Of a stretch of 64,000 bases of DNA, positions 20,661-28,977 are shown one piece after another. The DNA is from Choricystis sp. odSpoLacu1 (taxonomy: Eukaryota; Chlorophyta; Trebouxiophyceae), in contig OY253652.1 of the NCBI GenBank assembly GCA_958009055.1, forward strand, positions 372,001 through 436,000, written 5' to 3'. Position numbers and translations under genes: made by a program. How positions within the stretch are numbered: the stretch's first letter is position 1; each line of letters opens with the position of its first letter. The notes under the pieces are model-generated. The model saw nothing but the letters and a program-made list of their open reading frames with translations, was not told the DNA's origin and made no database searches.

Positions 20661-20763
20661 TTGAAGCAAAACAAAAACCAAACACAACCCAATCGCGGGC
20701 GGCGCCCGCACGCGCGCTGTGCGGGGCGCGTCTCCTCCCACTCCCTCATCTTTAACCACAACC

Positions 20764-21777
20764 ATGGACCCACTCCAACCCACCGCGTATGACATGCTGG
20801 GGCTGGCGCCGCCCACGGCCGCCGGCACGTCCCCTTCCGACGCCGACATTCGGCGCGCGTTTCGCAAGCTCGCGCTCATCAAGCACCCCGACAAACAGCC
20901 CGACAATCCACGGGCTGCTGCCGAGTTTGATGAGATTCAGAAGGCTTATGCGCTGTTGACTGATGCTGAGGCGAAGGCGGCACTCGACGGCTTGCTGGCC
21001 GCGCGCACGGCGGCGGCGGCAAGAGACGCAGAGAGGACGGACAAAAGGCGCAGGATGGCGGCTGACCTGGACGCAAGGGAGCGGGCTGGCGTGATTAGAC
21101 GAAGCGCCACCGCCGACCGACCCGCGGCTGACGACCCGGTGGCGGCCGCGCGGGCGCGGTTGGCGGCAGAGTTGGAGCGGCTGAGGAAGAAGAGCGAGAG
21201 CGCGGCCGCGGCGGCTGCTGCTGCCGCACCACCTCCACCACCACCACCTCCTCCTCTCGACGACGAACTGAACCGCACCGTCAAGCTGTCGTGGGCGCTG
21301 GCGGATGGAGATTACAGTGCTGCTGAGCTGACTGCTGCTCTCGCCGCCGTCCCCGCCACCCCACGCGACATCATTCTCCGTGCCTCCAAAAAACGGGGCA
21401 CCGGGTCTGCTGTCGCAGTGCTAGCCAGTGTGGCGGACGCGGTCGCTGCGGAGGCGGCCCCGCTAAGCGGGGTGCATGGGCCGCTACTGGTTGTGCCGCT
21501 GCGCAAAGGCGGGGGTGTGGCTGGCCGGGATGAGGGTGTGGCCGCTGTCAAAGCGGGTCCTGCACCTTCAGCCGTGCCTGCGCCCTTGAGGCGGCCTGTG
21601 TCGGGCGGGCGGCCCGTGTTTGCGGCGGGGGCGGGGGGGGCGGGCGCGGGCGTGCCGGCGCCAGCACCATTCCCCAGCTTTGCGTCGGCGCCAAGGCCGC
21701 CGCCCCCTCCTCCTGATGCTGCGGACGCAGAGGCCGACGTGCTGGCCAGGATGCGAGCGGCAGGCAGGAAGGAGTAG
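20764..21777 (+). CDS. DNAJC17: DNAJC17-type J-protein with RRM (spliceosome-associated)
   Basis: Single exon of 337 residues. The J domain occupies residues 1-75 with AFRKLALIKHPDKQPDN; the HPD motif is at 41-43. A helical coiled segment (~85-150: RRRMAADLDARERAGVIRRS, then LERLRKKSES) is followed by a poly-Pro run and an RRM-like domain beginning LNRTVKLSWALADGDYSAAE (~172 on). This order is diagnostic of DNAJC17 (yeast Cwc23, fission yeast Cwf23), a co-chaperone of spliceosome assembly or disassembly. The C-terminus is Gly/Pro/Ala-rich. Stop TAG. Confidence 0.9.
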   Translation: MDPLQPTAYDMLGLAPPTAAGTSPSDADIRRAFRKLALIKHPDKQPDNPRAAAEFDEIQKAYALLTDAEAKAALDGLLAARTAAAARDAERTDKRRRMAADLDARERAGVIRRSATADRPAADDPVAAARARLAAELERLRKKSESAAAAAAAAAPPPPPPPPPLDDELNRTVKLSWALADGDYSAAELTAALAAVPATPRDIILRASKKRGTGSAVAVLASVADAVAAEAAPLSGVHGPLLVVPLRKGGGVAGRDEGVAAVKAGPAPSAVPAPLRRPVSGGRPVFAAGAGGAGAGVPAPAPFPSFASAPRPPPPPPDAADAEADVLARMRAAGRKE

Positions 21778-21856
21778 TGGGGGTGCGGGGGCGCGGGCAG
21801 TTGCGGGCGCCCTCGATCCGTCTCTGTAAAACATGTTCAAGTGCGCCAGTTTTCTC

Positions 21857-22400
21857 TCATGCAAACACAGTGGTGGTGCTGGCGGCCGTTAGGCGCGGTG
21901 AGTGGGGAAGAAGGATGGGGCCTCTGCAATGGCGCGTGTCGTGGCACGCTCGAAACGCACGCCGAAACAAACTCACCCCCCGTGGCCTCCAAGCGACAGC
22001 TGAGGCGTGTCCACCGCATTGTGGGTTGTGAAGGCGCACTGAGAAAGGGGGGCGGAGGATGCGGTCTTGTCTACAAGGGGGAGAGGGTGGGAGGCCGCGT
22101 CCACAGGGGAGCGGACGGGCTGCGGCCGAAACGTGGAAGGGCGCCCCCCCCCTTTAAACTGAACATCAAGCTCCTCCAGCGCGGTCAGGCGGTGCGGCTG
22201 CTAGGTGCCCGCGTCCAGGGCGGCGCGCAGGAAGAAGGGGTCTTCCGTCGCGACCGCCTCTGACGTCGCCGCATAGTGAACAAGTTTCAGAGCTCGCAGC
22301 CGCCCCAGCGCCGCGTCGCTCGACCGACGGGCACAAGGGTGATGGAGCCGTGCCAAATGCCGCTACGTGACCAGCGACGCGGCGTGTGGGTGTTGTGGGG
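21857..22400 (-). pseudogene. Decayed LRR-like gene (in-frame TAG, upstream frameshift)
   Basis: On the minus strand a frame reads ALGRLRALKLVHYAATSEAV, then EDPFFLRAALDAGT, a TAG (about 22202), then HRLTALEELDVQFKGGGRP and VDTPQLSLGGHGG. A GTGAGT donor and TTGCAG acceptor then join in phase to PILLPHSPRLTAASTTTVFA and TGA at 21857. The LRALKLV and LTALEELDV blocks resemble leucine-rich repeats. Upstream, SGIWHGSITLVPVG lies in another frame without room for an intron. Read together this suggests a gene with one nonsense codon and one frameshift. GC-rich DNA gives many protein-like frames, so this is tentative. Confidence 0.35.
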
Positions 22401-22499
22401 TGTGGCTGTGTGGGGGTGGTGGACCCGCGCGGCCCGCCGCGGCCGACGCCGACTCTCACCAGCCTATCTTTCACTCGCGCGCGTCTGTTTTTGATTCAA

Positions 22500-22666
22500 A
22501 AGGGGGTGGGCAAGCGCGCGAACGCGACGAGCCCCAATCAAAGATTATACGGTCTGCGCCGCCCCTTGGGACGTGCAGCGCAGGGTGAGGGGACCAAGTG
22601 CAATGTCCACCCACCCAACGGACGGGGCGCCTCCTTGATCGCGCACCGCCCCCGCCAGGTAAGTGC
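22500..22666 (-). ncRNA. U1: U1 spliceosomal snRNA
   Basis: Read on the minus strand. The 5' end GCACUUACCUGGC holds the 5' splice-site recognition sequence ACUUACCUG in full. Stem-loop I has the U1-70K-type loop GAUCAAGGAG (canonical GAUCACGAAG). Stem-loop II has the exact U1A-binding loop start AUUGCAC between GGAC and GUCC. Stem III is closed by CUGCGC/GCGCAG. A single-stranded GUAUAAUCUUUGAUUGG stands where the Sm site AUAAUUUGUGG is expected, and stem IV has the UUCG tetraloop in GCGUUCGCGC. All four stems occur in the correct order over about 167 nt. Most donors in this window are GUGAG, so position +3 pairs with U1 by G-U wobble. Confidence 0.9.
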
Positions 22667-22718
22667 TTTGAAAAGAGGCGCCAAAATGGTTTCATACTAA
22701 GAAGCAAAAATTGAGGCA

Positions 22719-22732
22719 AGGTTAAAGATATG
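22719..22732 (-). promoter_or_regulatory. snRNA upstream element of U1 (CATATC at -66)
   Basis: CATATCTTTAACCT on the minus strand, 66 bp before the U1 5' end. It shares the CATA core and following TTAACC-like block with the elements of U4 and U5, at nearly the same distance. Confidence 0.5.
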
Positions 22733-23100
22733 GGGGGTGGTGCACGGGTCAAGGTGTGGAGAGCAGTCAGGAGGGGGTTGACGTCCGTCGCCAACTGCCG
22801 CCCAAACAATCGATCCAGCCGATCTGCAGCCCGATCCCATTCCCCCATAAACGACGAAAGGGCACGATTCGAGATCATCCACGGCGAAAATTGGAGATGA
22901 TCAAGACGGCGGCCCCTCTGGAGAGGGACCACCTGAAACCAGTCGTCGCAATTCGGACAAATCTTTCCCCCCGCGCCACGCGTTGGTTTCACCGTCGACT
23001 CCCTGGTCCACCTCCGCGTTATTTGTACAGGCTGTTTAGGTGCTTCTAGCAAGATTGGGGGATTGTGAGACGGTGGTCACTCGGGGTGAGATTACCACGG

Positions 23101-23114
23101 CATATCAGCTTTCA
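23101..23114 (+). promoter_or_regulatory. snRNA upstream element of U2 (CATATC at -65)
   Basis: CATATCAGCTTTCA begins 65 bp before the U2 5' end, the same offset as in U1 and close to U4 and U5. A T-rich stretch with GTTTTATTTTG follows near -30, a possible TATA-like position. Confidence 0.5.
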
Positions 23115-23165
23115 CTTTTAACTTTTTTTTGTTTTATTTTGTTCGTCGCCTCCTCCTTCAACTTT

Positions 23166-23335
23166 CAACCGTCTCAGCTTTTTGGCTTAGATCAATTGTA
23201 GTAAAAGTTCTAGTTTCTTTGACAAGAAACTGCGGGCCCACTCGGGCCCGCAACTTATGTCAAATTAATTTCTCACGGGGGTGAGAACCAAAGGCGTGCT
23301 TGCACGTCGGTCTTCACACGCGTGCTGGTGTGCCT
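23166..23335 (+). ncRNA. U2: U2 spliceosomal snRNA (divergent)
   Basis: The 5' part reads CUUUUUGGCUUAGAUCAAUU then GUAGUA (23198-23203), the branch-point recognition sequence, 32 nt from the 5' end as in other U2 RNAs (canonical CUUUUGGCUAAGAUCAAGUGUAGUA context). Stem I (CUCAGC/GCUUAG) is present. Stem IIa is AGUUUCUU-UGAC-AAGAAACU (23212-23231). Stem IIb is a 9-bp perfect hairpin UGCGGGCCC-ACUC-GGGCCCGCA (23231-23252). AACUUAUGUCAAAUUAAUUU follows where AAUAUAUUAAAUGGAUUUUU is expected, then hairpin UUCUCAC-GGGG-GUGAGAA. The Sm site is weak (AAUUAAUUUCU instead of AUUUUUG), so this could be a variant or decaying copy. The 3' end is approximate. Confidence 0.83.
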
Positions 23336-23610
23336 CTGCACTCCCGCCACCGGCGCGCACCCTTCCCTTTTCAAAGTCAAAACAGTGGAGAGAGGCACTA
23401 GGGGAAGTGGGAGTCGGTGGCGGGGCAGTAGGCGCCTGCCCACCCCACAAGCGCGGCGACGGGTTTTCGCTGAAAACCACACCGGCGCCGCGCAGGCTCC
23501 CCGCGCACACCCTGCCCCTCCTTCCCACCAGGTACCGGCACCGACTCTCCATCTCCCAGCCCTCTTTTTTCTCGCCAACACGAGTTATTGACACGCACAC
23601 AAATTTCCCG
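23336..23610. other. Spacer between U2 and HisIE
   Basis: About 275 bp between the approximate U2 3' end and the HisIE stop. No gene recognised. The first bases may still belong to the U2 3' domain. Confidence 0.4.
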
Positions 23611-24762
23611 TCACTTCCCCCCGCGCGACGCTTTCTCCACCACGCCGCTCACCCCCTCCCTCCCCCTCAACACCGCCCCCACCTCGGCCAGCGACACGCC
23701 CCCCGCCCTCAACAACACGGCAGCATGGTAGATGAGGTCGGCTGCCTCAGACGCGACCCGGTTGGCGCCTTCCCGGTCGGCCAGCGCACGGGCTAGCTCG
23801 TCTGCTTCCTCTCTGACTTTGGAGCAGAGCAACGTCTCGTTGGCCAGCAGGCGCGCGGTCCAGGACGGCTTGGCGCCGTCATCCGGGGGCGGTGCGGTGG
23901 CACGGTCAGCGACTGTTCGCTCGAGAGCCAGCAGGGAAGGCAGAGGGGCGGCAGCGCGGCCTTTGAGCGTCGCAACGCCGTCTCCGGCCGGCAACGCCGC
24001 CGCAAACCAGCAGGAAGGTGCCCCCGTGTGGCATGCGGGGCCGGCGGGCGTGGCCAGGTAGACGAGGGAGTCGCCGTCGCAGTCTGCGTGGACAGAGGCG
24101 ACGGTTAAATACGAACCTGACGTCTCTCCTTTGCACCAGCGGCCGGCGCGGGAGCGGGAGTAAAAGGTGGCCAGGCTGGAGAGTATGTGTGGGGAGATGG
24201 GCGTGGTGGGAGGGAAAGTCAGTTTTATTGACGTGAAGAAGAGTGACGAGAGACCGCCCTTATTTGTCAAAACACACTCCACACTCCAACACTCCCACCC
24301 ACACGCACCCCGTCTGCAGCGTCTCGCTGACGGCGGTCCTGTCGGCAAACGCTTGCATGAGTAGCTCCCCCGTGTCGATGTGCTGGGTGGGATTTGGGGG
24401 GTGGAAGGTGGTTGGGAGGAGGGGGGGAAAGGGGGTTGGCGGCGTCGGCGTCCACCACCAGCCATTCTCTCCAAAACAAGATCCACACCAGTCCTCCTGC
24501 CCATCCCTCTCTCTCTCTCTCTCACCTGCACGATCGCCACCAACAAGCCATCGCTCTTGCCAAACTTCAGACTGTCCAGGAAGGGGGTCAGCCCCGGCAC
24601 CTTGCTCTCGGCCCGCATTTCGGCGCGCCGCGGCGGTGGAGGAATGGAGTTTGTAGAGGAGGCTGCCACGACCACAGAGAACGGGGCAGAGCGGCGGCGC
24701 AGGGCGGTGGCAGAGCGCGGCGGCGCGAACGGGAGCGTCGGGCGGAGGAGGAGGGGCCGCAT
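23611..24762 (-). CDS. HISN2: Histidine biosynthesis bifunctional protein HisIE, plastid
   Basis: Three exons (24526-24762, 24309-24382, 23611-24175) give 291 residues, close to plant HISN2. Residues 1-35 ([20 protein letters not shown], Arg/Ser-rich) look like a transit peptide. The HisI cyclohydrolase part has [44 protein letters not shown] and the zinc-type GPACHTG. The HisE pyrophosphatase part has [15 protein letters not shown] and [14 protein letters not shown]. Together they convert PR-ATP through PR-AMP to ProFAR, steps 2 and 3 of histidine synthesis in the plastid. Intron 1 joins in phase 0, intron 2 in phase 2 (donor GTGCGT). A 299-bp spacer separates it from the divergent mL43 gene. 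Confidence 0.93.
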   Translation of the reverse strand: MRPLLLRPTLPFAPPRSATALRRRSAPFSVVVAASSTNSIPPPPRRAEMRAESKVPGLTPFLDSLKFGKSDGLLVAIVQVRERERGMGRRTGVDLVLERMAGGGRRRRQPPFPPSSQPPSTPQIPPSTSTRGSYSCKRLPTGPPSARRCRRGACGWECWSVECVLTNKGGLSSLFFTSIKLTFPPTTPISPHILSSLATFYSRSRAGRWCKGETSGSYLTVASVHADCDGDSLVYLATPAGPACHTGAPSCWFAAALPAGDGVATLKGRAAAPLPSLLALERTVADRATAPPPDDGAKPSWTARLLANETLLCSKVREEADELARALADREGANRVASEAADLIYHAAVLLRAGGVSLAEVGAVLRGREGVSGVVEKASRGGK

Positions 24763-25061
24763 TGTGTAGGTGCTAGGTGGGCTCCGCCCCCGATGTGTGG
24801 TCCTGGTGTGCGTCGCCACACGTGTCTAGTTTGTGGGGCGGGCGCGCGCTAGCAGCAGAGGCAGATAGTGTTTTTCTCTAGACGTTCACTCTATTCGAGA
24901 AATCGGTGACGACTGCTGCCGCGTGCGTGCCTCTCCCCGCACTCTCCTCGCTGCGCGCACACGGGCTGCACCTCTCTTTCACACACACGCCTCCCTCCAC
25001 CCCAGCTGCACGCGCGCGCGCGCCGACCCTCCTCCCTCCCCCCCCCACCCCCCCCCCCCCA

Positions 25062-25529
25062 ATGTCGCGCCGCGGCGTCTGGCAGCTGCAGCGCCTCACG
25101 CTAGCCTACTGCGAGCACGGCGGCAGCTCGGCCGGAGCACGGTGAGTGTGAGAGGTTGGGTAGAGGCTGTGAGAGGGGCGAGTTTGACGGGCGCGACCAA
25201 CCCCCCCCCCCCCCTCCCCTTACAGCTCCTTCCTCCAAACCCACCTGCCCTCCCTGCGCACCACCTACCCCCACCTCGACATCGCGGTCACGCCCCGGCC
25301 GGGGCACCACCCCTTTTTGCGCGGCGACTACGCCAACGGCAACCACCGCGTGCAGTGTGTGCGCGGGGCAGACGCGCAGGCAGTTGCGGAGGCCGCGGGC
25401 GCGCTCGTTTCCTGCGTCGGGCGCAAAGCCTCGGTGCGGCTGCCTGCGCGGCGACATGTGCCCGCGCTGCGGGGGCCGGGCGGGGAGGCGGTGGGGGTGC
25501 AGGGCGGGTGGGTGGCGGGTGGCGGGTGA
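25062..25529 (+). CDS. MRPL43: Mitochondrial ribosomal protein mL43
   Basis: Two exons (25062-25141, 25226-25529) give 127 residues. The start MSRRGVWQLQRLTLAYCEHG with GGSSAGARSFL is typical of mL43 in the L51/S25/CI-B8 thioredoxin-like family. It continues HHPFLRGDYANGNHRVQCV and VSCVGRKASVRLPARRHVP. It belongs to the mitoribosomal large subunit. The intron contains a run of about 16 C before the acceptor, and the 5' leader directly before the ATG is also nearly pure C. The last residues (GVQGGWVAGGG) replace the usual GTW-type end. Confidence 0.9.
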
Positions 25530-25841
25530 AGGAGGCGGGAGAGACACACAGAGCGCGTTGGCGCCCGCCTTTCCCGTCTCTTGCGCACAGTCTGTCTTTG
25601 TGTGGTGTGGTGTGTAAAGGATGCAATGGAGAGACACTGTGTGATAGACAGGGGGGAAGGAAGGCGGGTGGGGTGTGGGTTTGGCGGGTGAGGGCAAACA
25701 AAACGACGAGCGAAGAGTGATTGGGCGGCGACTGCGCGTTTTTCGTTTTTTCATTCCCGCCCCCGCCTCTCCCCACACGCCAGACGCCATGCTTGGAAAA
25801 ACAAGTCGCACACGCACTCGCGCACGTGGTGTGGTGTGTCT
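25530..25841. other. Convergent spacer mL43 / IPP isomerase
   Basis: About 310 bp between two stop codons. No gene recognised. It should contain both polyadenylation regions. Confidence 0.4.
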
Positions 25842-26684
25842 TTACACGCTACCCTCCCCCCTCCCCTCTCCCCTCACCACCACTTTGTGCACCGTGCCCC
25901 AGTCCCCCCCCTCCCCCCTCCCCACCACGCCCTCCAGATCCCCCCACCACCCCCTCAACCACGTGCCCGCAATGATGCGGAACCAGGGCGACCATTTGAG
26001 GCCGGTGGAGGGGGCCATCATGGCGTCCAGGTCGGATTGAGACACCCAGCGCGTCGCGTCGACTTCCTCTGGGTGCGGCGCCAGCGGCAGCGTGGCTTCG
26101 GCGCCATCCACGCGCGCCAACAGGATGTAGTCCACCTCGTGCTCGCCCCAGGGTGAGGCAGGCCCATGTGTGTCTGTGTCGGGGGCGCAGTAGTGGAGTC
26201 GGGTGACAAAACGAAAGGCGGGGTCGGGCACCGTCCCGCTCGGGATGCCCAGCTCGTGCTCCAGCTTGCGCTGGGCGGCAGCGATGGCGCCCGGGGCGTG
26301 GCCGGCTTCGACGTCCTTCAAGTCATCCACTTCGTCCAGCGTCTGGCCGTGCAGTTGGTGGGAGCAGCACGTGTTGGTCCACACACCCGGGAACGTGATT
26401 TTGGAGGCGGCGCGCTGTTGGAGGAGCAGGCGGCCACTGACACCGTCGAACAAAAACACGGAGAAGGCGCGGTGTAAAGCTCCTGACGGCGTCGCAGCCG
26501 AAAACGTGTGCGCGTCGCGCTTGGAGGCGCCACCGATGATTGAATCATTTTCGTTCACCGTGATCACTTGATCCGTCAGCATCAGATCCGCCTGCGACGC
26601 CGCCCCACTCCACGACGCGGGGCGGCGCATGGTGGGTGGTGGCGCGGTGGTGGTGGCGGCCGTGTTGGATGGGGTGGACGCCAT
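25842..26684 (-). CDS. IDI: Isopentenyl-diphosphate delta-isomerase (type I)
   Basis: Single exon of 280 residues from the ATG at 26684; the frame is open upstream, so a longer leader is possible. It has the type I IDI core: MLTDQVITVNENDSIIGGAS, then LHRAFSVFLFD and LLLQQRAASKITFPGVWTNT followed by CCSH with the catalytic Cys. It continues with AQRKLEHELGI, the NUDIX-derived helix with metal-binding and catalytic Glu, and WGEHEVDYILLARV, then LKWSPWFRIIAGTWLRGWW. IDI interconverts IPP and DMAPP for isoprenoids. The Ala/Thr/Pro-rich N-terminus may be a weak plastid leader. The final ~35 residues (Gly/Val-rich) extend beyond the normal WW end. Confidence 0.93.
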   Translation of the reverse strand: MASTPSNTAATTTAPPPTMRRPASWSGAASQADLMLTDQVITVNENDSIIGGASKRDAHTFSAATPSGALHRAFSVFLFDGVSGRLLLQQRAASKITFPGVWTNTCCSHQLHGQTLDEVDDLKDVEAGHAPGAIAAAQRKLEHELGIPSGTVPDPAFRFVTRLHYCAPDTDTHGPASPWGEHEVDYILLARVDGAEATLPLAPHPEEVDATRWVSQSDLDAMMAPSTGLKWSPWFRIIAGTWLRGWWGDLEGVVGRGEGGDWGTVHKVVVRGEGRGEGSV

Positions 26685-27151
26685 GGTGAGGCGGCGGGGG
26701 AGGCGCAGGCGGGTGGTGTGGCCTGAGAGAGAGCCGAGAGAGAGGTCGGGTGTGTCGGAATCGGCGCGCCCCCGCCCACCTTTCGATTGCGCTCCCACAC
26801 TCGCTTCCCCACACTCGCTTCCCCACACACACCCACGCGTGCAACCTCACCTGCACGCAGCGCGCCGCGCAGCATGCGCGGCGAACCAACGGGTGGCGAG
26901 AGGCGGGGGATAGCACACACGCGCGGAAACAAAAACAGAAAACGGTTTTGGCCGACCGAAACACTCTCGAGCCGGGGTTTTTTGGTGTCGACGGCTGTCC
27001 CTTTTTCCTGGTGTCGGCGCGTCCGCTTCCTCCTCCCCCACCCCACGCTCCACAGAGCGGACATCGACACACTCACAGACTACGTGAAGAAGAAACGCGG
27101 CCGCCGGCCACCAGCCACAAAAAAACACCACCCCATTCCTCCCCCCCCCCC
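26685..27151. other. Divergent spacer IPP isomerase / small acidic protein
   Basis: About 470 bp. It includes two close copies of CACACTCGCTTCCC near 26797-26825. No gene recognised; both promoters should lie here. Confidence 0.4.
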
Positions 27152-27538
27152 ATGCACGCCCGCCCCCGCCCTCCCCTGCCTCCACCGGCCTCCCCCTGCA
27201 TGTCGACGCTTGTGTCAGCTGCAACGGTTGCCCGTCGCCGTCTGCTCCCCACCACCCCACTGGCCGCCGCGCCGCCGCCGCGCCCGCCGCGCGGCGGGGG
27301 GCGTCGGGGGCGCGCCACCGCCACCCGCGGCTCCGCCAAACAAGGGCACAAACGTGCGGCACGAGGGCCGGACGGGAGGGAAGAGGAGTCGAGTGATGAT
27401 GACGACGACGAAGACAGTGATGTGGAGAGTGAGGAGAGTGGGGGGGAGAGTGAGGCGTCGTCGTCCGAGTCGTCATCGTCGTCCGAGTCGGAGGGCGAGG
27501 ACGAGGGTGGCAGGCAGGGCAGAGTGAAGGCGAGGTGA
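27152..27538 (+). CDS. Hypothetical protein with basic leader and acidic Ser-rich tail
   Basis: 128 residues from the ATG at 27152; a second ATG 48 bp downstream (MSTLVSAATVARRRLL) would give a presequence-like start. The first two thirds are Arg/Pro/Ala-rich. The last third is acidic and Ser-rich: SSDDDDDEDSDVESEESGG then SSSESEGEDEGG, a set of likely CK2 sites. No domain is recognised. The strong switch from basic to acidic composition is unusual for a random frame, which is the main support. Location cannot be told from the sequence. Confidence 0.4.
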   Translation: MHARPRPPLPPPASPCMSTLVSAATVARRRLLPTTPLAAAPPPRPPRGGGRRGRATATRGSAKQGHKRAARGPDGREEESSDDDDDEDSDVESEESGGESEASSSESSSSSESEGEDEGGRQGRVKAR

Positions 27539-27895
27539 GAGCGGTGTGGCGTTGTGCCCCCGCCGGCGCGTGTTGCCGGGCAGTCAGGAGAGGAAGCTGC
27601 CCCGCTTTGATGGATCGTGTTTTGCGTTAATGTTGATTGTTTTTAGTCGCACTTGTTACTTATGTTGTACCACACGCCGTTGTGCTTGCTCAGAGTCGGG
27701 TTGGGAGGCCGGAAACAGGAAAAAACGAGGGGAAAGGCGATCTTTTCGGGTAAAAACAGTACACACCCGTCCTCGCCGTTCGTTTCACTTTTCACCCACC
27801 TTTCCGTTTGGCTCGCCCTCTTGGCCGGCCCCCCCCCAGCCCTCTCGCGCATTCACACGCACACACACACACACACACACACACCACACCTCCCA
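27539..27895. other. Spacer with CA microsatellite
   Basis: About 357 bp. A (CA)n run of some 26 bp lies near 27861-27886, immediately before the next gene. No gene recognised; an A/T-richer patch sits near 27600-27660. Confidence 0.45.
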
Positions 27896-28977
27896 ATGGC
27901 GTCCTCCCTCTACCGCCTCCTGTCCGCGGGGCGCGGCTCGATGGACGCCCCCCGCGACGGCGGCGCGTCCGCGCCGACCACGCCCCGCTTCTCGTCCTCC
28001 CTGCCCGCCTCCCCCTCGCTGAATGACTTCTCCATGGGCGCCGCCGCCGAGTTTGAGGAATCTTGCGTCCCTTCTCCCGCGTCCGCGCTGTCGCCGCGCG
28101 CGTCGCTGGACTCGCAGGGCGGCGGGCGGTTTTCCTTTGATTCAGCGCGCCCCGGGAGTGACGCCGCGCAGCACGCGGCCGACGTGCGCAGCCTGCTGTG
28201 GCGCAACTCGATGCCGGCTGGGACGCCAGGTGAGTGGGAATGTGTGGGGAGGACGAGGTGGGAGGAGGCGGTCGGCTGCCTCTGCATTGTGCGCCCTCGA
28301 CCCCCCCGCGGCCAAAACGCCTCTGCCTCGGCTGGCCCGCCGCGCCGACCCAGCCCCGACCGCGCCCCACCGCTTTCCCCGGTCGATGCACACTCATCTT
28401 CCGACACGCCGGGGGTGGATTGCGGCAGGTGGGCTGGACCGGGTCGGCCGGCGTCGGCGCGGTTTGCCGGGGGTTCTTTCCGGCTTGCAGTGTCAGCATG
28501 ACCGGACGACCCCCGCCGCCGCCCCCCCAACCCGGGCGCCCTGCTCCCACCACCACGCCCACGAGCGGCGCGATAATGCTGGCGACCGCTGTGCGGGTCG
28601 CGACCGGGGCGGGGAGGCGCGGGTCGCGGCTGGGCCGCGACCGCGCCGGTCAGGCACACGCTCTTCAGGCCGCAACGCAGAAACCGACGCCCAAACCCTC
28701 CCCCCACACTCCTCTTCACCCAGCCTACGGCCCCCCGCGCACGCCCGCGATGCCCATCCCCTCTCCCAGCGGCACGCCCGTGGCCCTGGCCCCCCTGTCC
28801 CCCCGCCCCGTGGAGGCGACGTCGCCCGCCCTCACCCCGGCGACTCCCCCTCCGTCGGCGACCGCCGACGTGGCGTCCACCAAGCTGGGCGCCCGCCGCG
28901 GCCGCCGCGGCGGCGGCAAGATCGATGGCCTGGACTACTACGAGTATGTGGAGCTGATCCGCGCGTCCAGCCTGTGA
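27896..28977 (+). CDS. Ser/Pro-rich protein of unknown function
   Basis: Two exons (27896-28229, 28724-28977; phase 1 junction) give 195 residues. It starts MASSLYRLLSAGRGSMDAP and is rich in Ser-Pro sites (TPRFSSSLPASPSLNDFSMG, then PASALSPRASLDS), so it is probably heavily phosphorylated and largely disordered. The C-terminus turns basic and then ends in a tidy motif KIDGLDYYEYVELIRASSL, which looks like a short conserved interaction element. The 494-bp intron is long for this window and GC-rich. I do not recognise a family; junction phase and composition support a real gene. Confidence 0.55.

Larger units (their letters stand above)
22667..23165. other. Divergent U1/U2 promoter region
   Basis: About 500 bp between the divergent 5' ends of U1 (-) and U2 (+), with clearly lower GC than the window. 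The outer parts hold the two CATA elements. The middle has an open frame on the minus strand (with KICPNCDDWFQ and WDRAADRLDRLFGRQL) that I cannot assign. T-runs stand close to the U2 start. Confidence 0.5.

Noticed and set aside
22860..22985. U6-like stretch AAAATTGGAGATGATCAAGA
   Set aside because: It begins like U6 (AAAATTGGAACGAT) but lacks the invariant ACAGAGA and AGC, so the resemblance is not enough.
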